Assembly (NCBI GenBank): GCA_022885665.1
Contig: JAGQDJ010000156.1
Span: 1 to 64,000, forward strand
From: Triops longicaudatus
Taxonomy: Eukaryota > Arthropoda > Branchiopoda > Notostraca > Triopsidae
DNA: 64,000 nucleotides
Direction: 5' to 3'
The position numbers and the translations under genes are program-made. The notes under the pieces were generated by a model. That model was not told where the DNA came from. It did not search any database and worked only from the letters and a program-made list of their open reading frames with translations. The first letter of the stretch is position 1. Each line of letters begins with the position of its first letter. Shown one piece after another: positions 56,001-64,000 of this stretch.

Positions 56001-59000
56001 CAGTACGATTGGTGATCCCTGTTGTAGTGTTATACTTCCCATGTAATGTATTTACTCCAGGGGCTGTACACTTGCGGTAAAATCAATATCTGGAAATTGA
56101 CAAACGAACCTCATTTTGTAAGTACTCTTCAGGTAAATTATTTCACAAACCACGCTTGGAGTTAAGGAAGGAAAGCACGAAAAATACACCATTGTCGCTC
56201 CTATTTCTTATGTAAATACAAAAGCTTTTGATCCATTTCTGGAACAGTTTGCCTCAGAGAAATTCGTCACTTCGGTCAATCGTCATTTGCCACCAACTTC
56301 CATTTCATACCTAAAATCGTTGTAAAAATCGAAGGACTTGAGCCAAAACTGAGATTTTTTTAAATTTACAACACTGAAAAAAATCTGCTATTGAATGCTT
56401 GTGTTTCATTCGATACGCAACGTTGCTTTTAGCGTTTTCTGCAACATGTAAAATTATGACAGAAATTGTGTCTCGGCTTTCAGTATTGTTCCGTGGGAAA
56501 AAATTGTGGAAAAATGTTTTGTGGAAAAAATCTTTCAATTTTCTACACTAATAATTAATTTAAAAGAACCTTTCTTTTACAGAAATAAACGAATCAGGTT
56601 TACGCTACCTTGTCACGTATACTGCTTTCTTTTTCTATGAAAATGCGATGGTAAATATCCCCATTATTTATCGCGAATTCCTTATTTTAAAACCCCAAGA
56701 TATTTCGAATTCGTATGTTATAATTTTTCTTACACTTACCTTGCATTACAATTGACCCCACTTAGTTACCTTAGGGTTTTAAAGATCAAAATTTTTGCTG
56801 CCTTTCACCCCTCGAACCAGGCTCAAAAACCATAATTTTCTTCCTTGCTATAGGAAATATGCAAGTTAGTATCCAAAAGTAATTAGGGGTTTTGCATAAT
56901 CGTACACATTTACTTTTGAGCTCTTCGAGGTCGAAATCCCAACTTTACTCTTGTTTCAGGGGAATACTACGGTTCACCTCAGACCGAAGTTTCCTGAGTA
57001 GGCAACATGAGTACACTTATGATGGATATAAAGCAATCCAAAAATATACCGATGTTGCGACAGCAACCAAGACGCATAACGGAAAACATTCCCATAGCAA
57101 CTAAGTATGCAAGGGTCTAGGGGTGAGGGGTGGGTGGGCTGTGATCTGTGATTCTTAATTAGGATGCGGTGCCGTAATGAGAACATCATTGCAGATTAAC
57201 TGTTCCATCAGTCAGTAAACCTTTTGCCGTTACGTAAAATCGGATAACGTTCGCAGCCACAGAAAAGGGACGTAAAACGGATAATGCACCAAGTGAATAA
57301 AAATCCAGCCCACTCACTTGGTGTGATGGGTAGCATTAATCTGAAAGCAATCCCTGCTTCTATGGCAACTTTCATTCTAAATAATCTAGCGACAGAGATA
57401 TTTTTAAGCAGCGGAAACCCCATGTTGTTATTTGAGGTCGCCTTACTTCAGGTTTTCTCCCCCACTGAAATTTCGTCAAGTGGCTACGAGTTGGGAAGAA
57501 ACGTTTCCAAAGATCAGTGCAAACCCTATTGACCGAACAATCCTGCCTCATTTCCTGGCTTGGATTTCCCCATCTTTGCCGTGGCTTTGCTTACTGCTAG
57601 CCTAGAGATTGCTTCTCACTTCACAAGGCTTCACATACATGCACTGCACAAATACCACTATTTCCGATCAATTGAACAAATAAGTCTCTGCGTCAGGATA
57701 ACATCTCTTTTACTAAATTAACAGACTTGACTTGACAAAAACGACCTTTCCAGTGACAGTTTGTCGCGCATTATGTAGCACTGTCGCCCAATGGTTGAAT
57801 ACGTTTATTTCAGAAAAATATACTTCAAATAGTTCGGCCTTCATTGCTGAGGCTACGGTGCACCTAAGGCTATTATACTCTTATGGGCGAATAACACAGA
57901 AGGCGTCGCGGGCCGCATCATGAGATTACTCCGACATTTTAAAATAACTTTCCGACAGTAATGAAGAAGAACATCAAATCTAGTGCACATGGAGCAGTTT
58001 CTTTAAAAATATTGCTTTCAAATTTGTCAAAATAGGACTAAATTTAATTGTTTTTTCGAACAAGGGATTCTAAGTATCGAGCTTAGATGTGTATTAAATT
58101 ATTTTAAGTGATTAAAAAAAAACAGAATTAAGATCCGAAAATATTTTTCGAGTTATGATCCACGTAGTTTTTGCCAATTTCTGTTTTTGTAACGTAAAAA
58201 CACTAGATGGTGTAAGCAAGCAATGGATTGTGCTTGTAATGCAACCTATAGGGCTGTGTGGTCCCCAGCTCAGGTGCACCATCCCCTTAAGGCCACTGTT
58301 TACCCTTTCACCTCTTCTACATGGACTAAATGGGAAGAAATGGAAAATTGCGTTGACGACTTTTGAACAAGTGAAGCATATTATTTTTAAAATAATACCA
58401 AACAACTACCGAAGAGAAATTTTCAAAATGTCAAAAAAGTATAGTCGACTTTGCAAGTTTCTTGAATAGTTTTAAATTATCTGTTCATTTTTCCGACTAT
58501 TCGCAAGCACTATTCAGTTAACATTTATAATAAATTATATATGTTACCATTTCTTGAACTCTTTTCCAGTTACTAATAATGAAATATCTTGTAGCGACAA
58601 GCTTCGCGCTTGGAACCTTATAAGTAAGAAAAACATGGGACATGAAAAAGCGAGTGCATGTATTTCAAAAAGGGGTACATCATGTGTTTTCTGCAAAAAA
58701 TAATTCTGAAAGAAACATTTATTTCCACTGAGGGTAAATTCGTTACCCTTTAAATCGCCTCTTGTGAACAGTAAATTAATTGATATGGGAAGAAATTAAC
58801 TTAAATGTAAATTAATAAAACTAGAAACGAAACAATGAAAATTTAAGAATATGAAAAAACGTGTGTGTAGCAAGAAATACAGAAATTACGTACATTCTCT
58901 GTCAAGAAGGATCACATAACATGTGATGTTTGTCCGCATTAGCATGGATTCATTCGAAAAAGGCGCGCAGCTAGCATTTCAGTGACGTATAAGTCACCGC

Positions 59001-59345
59001 CACCTGTGCTTCCCGCCTCGACGGCGGAACCTTGTTTCTAATATCCTTGGTATTGGTATTTGCTGCACAATATTAACGGTTGACGTGTGGCATTCCAATC
59101 TGTTTTCATTATTGTCAGCCAGAACTGGAACTAGACAAATTTCTTTGTTGCAGTGCTACAGCACAAATATTGTCCGTCTCGTCGCGGGAAGCATAGGCGG
59201 CGCACCGTTCGAACAGTGAAAAACAGCTAGTGAAAATACATTAAGGAACGTAACGCGTATGTGTCAGGTTTGATTGAAAACGCCTATAAAATGCTTAAAA
59301 TCATGTATGCAGCATTGCTCCATTTTATACCTTATACAAAACTAA

Positions 59346-59351
59346 TTTATT
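59346..59351 (-). terminator. PRODH: Candidate PRODH polyadenylation signal
   Basis: An AATAAA hexamer on the minus strand about 515 nt downstream of the PRODH stop. It is the first consensus hexamer I saw in the AT-rich DNA downstream. It could be a chance match in AT-rich sequence. Confidence 0.3.
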
Positions 59352-59865
59352 TACCTTGCGCTAGTATAAAATGCATTCAACATTGAACATTTATCATAAT
59401 CGTGACCATGAAAATAAAACAGAATTTGTTATAAGAAAAGTTGCGAAACTATATTATAATTTACGTTTAACTTAATATGTGTTCTTTTCACACTAAACTT
59501 TTGTAAGTAGCATTCTTTCGTTACTCACTACATTTTTTTTTTTTAACAGTGTCAAGCTGTCGCGGTCAAAAGTATGAATTTTGCTATAACGGCCTTGCGG
59601 TACAATGACCATAATCGTGTAACACACAAGCGGTTAACTGTAGTCAAATGTAACTAATATTTTTAAGAATCGTTTCTGTAAAGTATGTATTCTTTCGATC
59701 AACAGCAATAATAATGACGAGTAAATTCATTCATGTCACTCTTATAGGGTGTCATAGAGACATGAGATATACGTATTATAGAGCATATATCTGTTCCATA
59801 GGTGAGGTATCCATTGCAGCAGTCTCTTAACATGCTCTTGACTAAGAAGTTTTTCGGATCACTTT

Positions 59866-60071
59866 TTAAATGGGTTGGTAGTCTCCTTGTGGTGTATAAA
59901 AGATCTGACCTTTCTTGAGCCTTCTTTTTACTTCGGTAGCAAGCAACCGCTTCTCTTTCTGGATTTTCTGGAGTACTCCTGAATTTTCTTGGGCACGTCT
60001 CGACAGATACGGTAAAACTTCGTTTACTGGCCCGTACGGAACATATTTATAGACCGAATAACCGCTTTGGC
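59866..60071 (-). CDS. PRODH: PRODH terminal exon with stop
   Basis: Encodes QSGYSVYKYVPYGPV, then YLSRRAQEN and a basic C-terminal tail ending GDYQPI before TAA at 59868-59866. The Arg pair in YLSRR binds the proline carboxylate in the family. The acceptor ends atattgcag, and reading upstream into the intron gives unrelated sequence. Confidence 0.96.
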
Positions 60072-63000
60072 CTGCAATATCCAACGAAAAGGCGCAGCTA
60101 GAAAGTGAAAGATACAATGACGGAAATAGCAAATAACATACCAAGCGGGAAAGAAATGTGGTCACACATCCCAAGCAATTGACCAAAACAGATCACTTTG
60201 TCCTGGGGCGAAACTCCGAGCTCTTGCATCCTACGAGTCACTTGTTCTTATTTACCCATTAGCGAAAGCTAAATAACTGTCTTTACTTCTGAATCGTAAA
60301 CCGAACCGTATCTTCGTTGTGCGAAGCGACCATAATTGCGATACGCTTATCTGTACCGGCATCTTTCAGCAACTTAATGCGGCGAAGACATTCCGTCAAA
60401 GTTTTATGATACATTTCCGAGGTGGCTTCATATGATAGATTAATCGGATCTTCGTATCCTAAGCTCGCGGCACGAACACGTTCCTAGTTTAGCAGACGTT
60501 AATTTACTTCCAGGGAATGTAACTGTAAGTACCTGTTCCATATAAGCCCCTCGGACTAACTTGGCTCCGAAATAGAAATTTTGCCGCTGCGCTTGTTCCA
60601 AATCCAAACACACGTTTCCATACGTCTCCTTCAAGTAACACTGGTACGTGTTGAAGACGATTGCCTTAACAAGAAAATCTTGCGTGTAGTAACTAACTTT
60701 TTCAAATAAACTTCTACCTTTTCCTTGTTGTACTTCCTCATCAATTCCATTGTCAGTCTTGATATTGCTGGCTGGAAGTAGGTCTGCTCCGCATCGACCA
60801 TTACTCGTACGTCCAAATCTTTCGCCGCCTACAAAGTATTATAAAAAAAATCCCCGCAAAAATGTCCGAAAAAATATTTAAAAACATTTTTAAACAATAA
60901 AATATACTTAAAAAATTTACAAACAACTTTAACAAAGTACTTAAATAAATTACATTTAAAAATAGGATTTAATTCTTACCGAAAAAATAGTATTCAGTCT
61001 TCGCATCATGTTTCTGGCCATTTCTTCTTCTTCCGCTGTGAGTGCCGTAATTAGTGGCTCAAGTTTTCCTGTGTGTAGGCTCGGGACACGGAAAACATCG
61101 CTGAGGAGCATATTAGCGTCAATTAGCCCACTCCAGGAAAACAGATTGATTAACCTGAGAAAATATTTGATAAAATTCAGCAAGCAAGCGTAAAACTATC
61201 TTATATCTTACCCTTTCTGGTCATAGGTTATTTGTTGGAGCCAGCGCTGTACTTCCGGACTGTCCGATAATACATCAGCTTCATGGAAGCGTTTGGCAAA
61301 CAAATCCGGCGACAAGTTATGTTTCATAATATTATCCGGAGACAATCCAGTTACTTCTGCGAAATAGCGCCGAGCTCGAGCAATTACCTCGGATAATTGC
61401 AACTGCGAATTCAAAGAAGGTTTGTGTCATATTTTGCAGCGTCCTTTACATAGCGAGCGAATTACCAGCAACTGAGGTCTGCCCAAGGCAGTCATTTTGA
61501 TAGCAGCAAAACCGGTGCTACGCGTAGTACCTGTTCCAGACAATTAACAACAAAATATAGGGTATTAACTGAAAAGTATTAATACAGATAATGAACGGAG
61601 GAAATGGTACTAACCGGAGACAGCTTCAATGCAGCGCAGAAAAATATCCATATTTTTCTCGCATTGCGCTTCGTTGAGATAAAAGTAAGTACGGGCGGAG
61701 GAAACTTGTTTTCGTCTATCGGCAAATTCTCTATGCGCATGATATCGCTTATCTGTGCAAAAAATAAATAGTTCGTATTCATTGAGTTTATGATCGTAAT
61801 AAAGGACGACATCTCATTTTGAAAGCAAGTTTGCACTCAGATTTGATGTGCTTGCACAAAAGCGGCTTACCTGAGATTTCCATGGGAAATAAACTATTCA
61901 GTAATAATTTAAGTACATACCTGCTCCTTCTAAATGTATTGCGGGATCGGCCTCAACATCTATGCGGGTAAGATTAACATGCATTAGTTTGGTTATTTGC
62001 AAAAGGTTAATACTACACATGTATGCACACACATGCGCTGCGCACTGAGCTTACCTTGTGGATTTGGTGTACTTGCAGCAGAAACACACGACCTAAGAAT
62101 TATAAAGTTTTTTAGAAGGATTTTCACTTATGGCTCGTGCAACTATCACTGTTAAAAGGAATCGCATTATTAATGGTTCAGTCAATTGCGCGGACACTTT
62201 TCAATATTTCGTCCCAGATTCTTAATAGTAAAATTTCTTGACATAATATCTAGAACAGGATTTTCCAGAATAATTGTTTAATGAATTTGCAATAAGTAAG
62301 TTAAGTTTCAACTATTTGGAAAAATCAAGTTTAAACGTGAACACAGACTCGAAGTCATTTTGCAGCCCCCTTTCTTGAAGTAAAATATCAAGTTGAAGTA
62401 ACACTCGAAGTAAAAACAAGTTTAGACTTGAAGGAAAAATCAAGTTCGGAAATCGAATTAGACGCTCTGTTTCGGCGCAATAACAGGAGAAACTTCACAG
62501 CATTATTTTGGTAATTACTCTGAACCTAAGCTCTGACTTAAATTTATTTCTTTCGTTCCTGTAGAGAAATTTTTAATTGATCAAGATAAATTAAAAATAA
62601 CAATAATAATCAAATAACGAAAAATATAAATAATAAAACCTCAAAATTTATCCTATTGTTAAAAATTTACTACTGGAAATTCTCCTACATTTTCAGCAAT
62701 TTGTGCGTAAATTATGATTGCTTACTTTATTGTCACGAGTTTGTGACAAAATATTGAGCATATTTACGAAACTGCCTAAACCATTTCATATGCAATTCCT
62801 TTATAACAGAATTGGTGCATCAAGCGTTCAACGGTAGCAAACGGGTAACTTGTTCTTTGACAAGCAAAACGGGATATTCCTCAAACATATCACTCATCAG
62901 GTAAGTACAGCTTTTCATTTTTTTCAAGGCCAAATCGCTGCTGTAACGAAGGGTTAAATAAAGAGATCATCTGAAATTTGTTTACAAAAATTTTGTGGGA

Positions 63001-63688
63001 TTTTGCTGACAAGATAGCAACGTTTGCCAAGAAGTACAAAACCACGAGTGCCTGAAACGTGCAAAAAAGAAGTCAGGGGCTCGTCTGTGACGACTTTGCG
63101 CTTCTAATTTTAATCTGTCAGATGGCTACTATTTATGTATACTACGAACAGTTCCCGGTTTACGAACGCATTGCGTTCCTCGAATTCGACCATAAAACTT
63201 TCGTGAACGGGTTAGAAAATCGATTTAAAAAAGATTATCGTGAATCCACTGTATAAATAAGCTTTGCAATAACTGAAGATGAAGTTCGAATTATTATGAC
63301 TGGAAATTGATTTCTATGGCGTCCGCACAAGTTATTCGTTTTCGTGACCTTGAAATATTCGGGTAAACATGTCTATGTTGTACTGCGTCAGAAAATTATC
63401 GAAAAAAATTATACATATGATGATTGCGAAAAATCGTTAATTAAGGACTTGCCTGTATACCTGACACACGTTAACTTACGCCATTTCTTTTTCTGCAGCT
63501 TCTTCCGGACTGATATCTTCTTCGGCCGAATAATCCAGAATGGATTTGACTCCAAAATTTCGCATGCGTTGAATTACAGGTCTAATTTCATTTTGGTCCT
63601 CTCCTGCGACGAATTGTCCATAAAACGTTTTTTTCATGATCCATCCGAACAATTTCTCCCCCAAGACTTTGTTACCCAGTTTCATCAG
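59866..63688 (-). CDS. PRODH: Proline dehydrogenase, mitochondrial (12 exons, 5' end beyond window)
   Basis: The enzyme oxidises L-proline to pyrroline-5-carboxylate with FAD on the matrix side of the inner mitochondrial membrane, the first step of proline catabolism (Drosophila sluggish-A family). Twelve minus-strand exons join through GT..AG introns with matching phases: 63688-63480, 62092-62055, 61959-61921, 61752-61615, 61530-61466, 61402-61212, 61154-60980, 60828-60718, 60664-60533, 60483-60287, 60230-60142, 60071-59866. Together they are 1590 nt, exactly 529 codons plus TAA. Family blocks seen, numbered within the window: TFYGQFVAGED (21-31), ILDYSAEED (50-58), ARTYFYLNEA, MTALGRPQ, VDAEQTYFQPA (296-306), FGAKLVRGAY (354-363), MVASHNEDTV (417-426), FGQLLGMCD (447-455) and YLSRRAQEN (483-491), whose paired arginines bind the proline carboxylate in the family. 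Residue 1 is internal: the first exon begins in phase 0 after a good acceptor, so the leader peptide and N-terminus lie to the right of the window. No frameshift or internal stop was seen, so the gene looks functional. Confidence 0.96.
60142..60230 (-). CDS. PRODH: PRODH exon encoding FGQLLGMCDHISFPLG
   Basis: Encodes MQELGVSPQDKVI then CFGQLLGMCDHISFPL, a nearly invariant block in animal PRODH. The acceptor ends actcgtag and the donor is GTATGT. Ends with one base of Gly. Confidence 0.95.
60287..60483 (-). CDS. PRODH: PRODH exon encoding MVASHNEDTV
   Basis: 65 codons plus two bases: ERVRAASLGYEDPIN, the helix YHKTLTECLRRIKLLK, and IAIMVASHNEDTVRFTIQ, the FAD-side strand of the barrel. The acceptor ends ctaaactag and the donor is GTAAAG. 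Confidence 0.95.
60533..60664 (-). CDS. PRODH: PRODH exon encoding FNTYQCY ... FGAKLVRGAYMEQ
   Basis: 44 codons containing VFNTYQCYLKETY and FGAKLVRGAYMEQ. The latter is the conserved strand with substrate and FAD contacts. The acceptor ends ttgttaag and the donor is GTACTT. Phase 0 at both ends. Confidence 0.95.
60718..60828 (-). CDS. PRODH: PRODH exon encoding VDAEQTYFQPA
   Basis: 37 codons with VRVMVDAEQTYFQPAISR. The Asp of VDAE corresponds to a substrate-pocket aspartate of the family. The donor GTAGAA opens a 53-nt intron; reading through that intron gives no family-like sequence, which confirms the splice. Confidence 0.95.
60980..61154 (-). CDS. PRODH: PRODH exon encoding FSWSGLIDAN ... 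EEEEMARNMMRRLNTI
   Basis: Contains the WSGLID motif, a DVFRVPSLHTGKLEPL stretch and the acidic helix EEEEMARNMMRRLNTIF, all typical of animal PRODH. The acceptor ends ttttctcag and the donor is GTAAGA. Ends in phase 0. Confidence 0.93.
61212..61402 (-). CDS. PRODH: PRODH exon encoding LQLSEVIARARRY
   Basis: Encodes LQLSEVIARARRYFAEV and the variable insert that precedes the WSGLID motif of the next exon, ending at TYDQKG. The acceptor ends attcgcag and the donor is GTAAGA. It ends with two bases of a Gly codon. Confidence 0.92.
61466..61530 (-). CDS. PRODH: PRODH exon encoding MTALGRPQLL
   Basis: A 65-nt exon encoding TTRSTGFAAIKMTALGRPQ then LL, the conserved strand that carries the AIKxTALGRP motif. 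The acceptor ends ctggaacag and the donor is GTAATT. It ends in phase 0. Confidence 0.93.
61615..61752 (-). CDS. PRODH: PRODH exon encoding the ARTYFYLNEA block
   Basis: Encodes KRYHAHREFADRRKQ followed by VSSARTYFYLNEAQ and DIFLRCIEAVS. This is the conserved segment that follows the variable linker in animal PRODH. The acceptor ends tttgcacag and the donor is GTTAGT. Another frame is also open here, but only this one matches the family and its neighbours in phase. Confidence 0.93.
61921..61959 (-). CDS. PRODH: PRODH microexon 2 (39 nt, frame-neutral)
   Basis: Encodes the acidic linker piece VEADPAIHLEGA. The acceptor ends cccgcatag and the donor is GTATGT. It starts and ends in the same phase (1/1) and is a multiple of three, so inclusion or skipping both preserve the frame. 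Confidence 0.72.
62055..62092 (-). CDS. PRODH: PRODH microexon 1 (38 nt)
   Basis: Encodes SCVSAASTPNPQ in the poorly conserved linker before the ARTYFY block. The acceptor ends attcttag and the donor is GTAAGC. It starts with one base completing Ala and ends with one base, so skipping it alone would shift the frame. It was identified by phase and splice signals rather than conservation. Confidence 0.75.
62320..62460. repeat. CAAGTT / ACTTGA-rich patch in the long PRODH intron
   Basis: aaatcaagtt, actcgaagt, ttgaagtaa, atcaagttgaag, acaagttt, gacttgaag and atcaagtt occur on both strands within about 140 nt. It looks like a decayed short tandem array. Confidence 0.5.
63480..63688 (-). CDS. PRODH: PRODH exon (first in window)
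   Basis: Encodes residues 1-69 of the in-window protein, including the TFYGQFVAGED and ILDYSAEED blocks near the start of the catalytic region. The acceptor is a pyrimidine tract ending cctag; the donor is GTAAGTT. It begins in phase 0 and ends with two bases of an Ala codon. The next intron is the longest in the visible gene (1387 nt). Confidence 0.93.
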
Positions 63689-64000
63689 CTAGGAAAACAA
63701 ACAAACGCAATCGCATCAGAATAAAATTCCATAACGCACATGTGATAGATACGTTATGCAAGTGTGGATATCATTAGAAAAAAGGAGGGTTATGGGTGTT
63801 CAATGGGAACAGTTAATAGATACGGCAGTCCTTGACCCAGTTTACTCTTTACGACATTCGCCTATCCATTCCCCACACGTCACACGTGTCGTATTGCATA
63901 AAATGGGCCGATATATGTGACCACCTTTAACTGATTATTCCATATTCTCGCATGTCTTGTGAGCAAAACCTTTCGTAGAAGGGAAAAGGGGGAAACCCTA

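Larger units (their letters stand above)
41977..59345. other. Gene-poor stretch up to the PRODH 3' end
   Basis: Contains the assembly gap, poly-A tracts and small repeats listed separately, plus one weak isolated exon candidate at 47650-47770. From 51.5 kb to the PRODH gene most of the sequence is AT-rich. No other gene is supportable. Confidence 0.5.

Noticed and set aside
1..64000. tRNA, rRNA, CRISPR arrays, bacterial operons, retroviral or viral gene remnants
   Set aside because: I looked for B-box/T-loop words, regularly spaced repeats, reverse transcriptase or integrase motifs and operon-like gene packing, and saw none I could support.

Overview
This window is eukaryotic nuclear DNA, most likely from an arthropod. 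The evidence is a multi-exon proline dehydrogenase gene on the minus strand at the right end. Its introns are all GT..AG and mostly 49-168 nt long, and its protein reads like the arthropod sluggish-A/PRODH family. A mite or other chelicerate is possible, but nothing here proves the clade. There are no operons, bacterial genes, rRNA genes or CRISPR arrays, and I found no convincing tRNA. Most of the roughly 60 kb to the left is intergenic or intronic.

Layout. (1) About 4.7-8.6 kb, minus strand: three phase-compatible exons of an unidentified protein with a low-complexity, probably disordered sequence. It starts at an ATG in the 8.6 kb exon and continues past the 4.7 kb exon to exons I could not find. 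(2) 8.6-27.6 kb: no supportable gene. It holds poly-A/T and microsatellite tracts, decayed inverted-repeat elements and one short pogo-like MITE at 26.6 kb. (3) 27.6-28.5 kb, minus strand: a tentative two-exon gene in a locally GC/CpG-rich patch. (4) 28.5-59.3 kb: no supportable gene. It holds a second pogo-like MITE at 41.7 kb, an assembly gap (Ns) flanked by poly-A at 43.8 kb, another long poly-A at 46.0 kb, a possible isolated exon at 47.7 kb and a 69-bp tandem duplication at 52.0 kb. (5) 59.9-63.7 kb, minus strand: twelve exons of PRODH giving 529 codons plus stop. The mitochondrial-targeting 5' exon(s) must lie beyond the right edge.

The DNA alternates between AT-rich blocks (for example 7.4-8.2, 10.6-11.7, 22.1-22.7, 38.0-39.2, 47.2-48.6, 51.5-53.8, 55.0-59.8 kb) and blocks of balanced base composition with no recognisable content. 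The genes show no functional link to each other. PRODH is a housekeeping mitochondrial enzyme of proline catabolism. I did not find an undescribed biological system. The most useful new observations are the reconstructed exon structures, a frame-neutral microexon in PRODH, and the two MITEs with TA target-site duplications.
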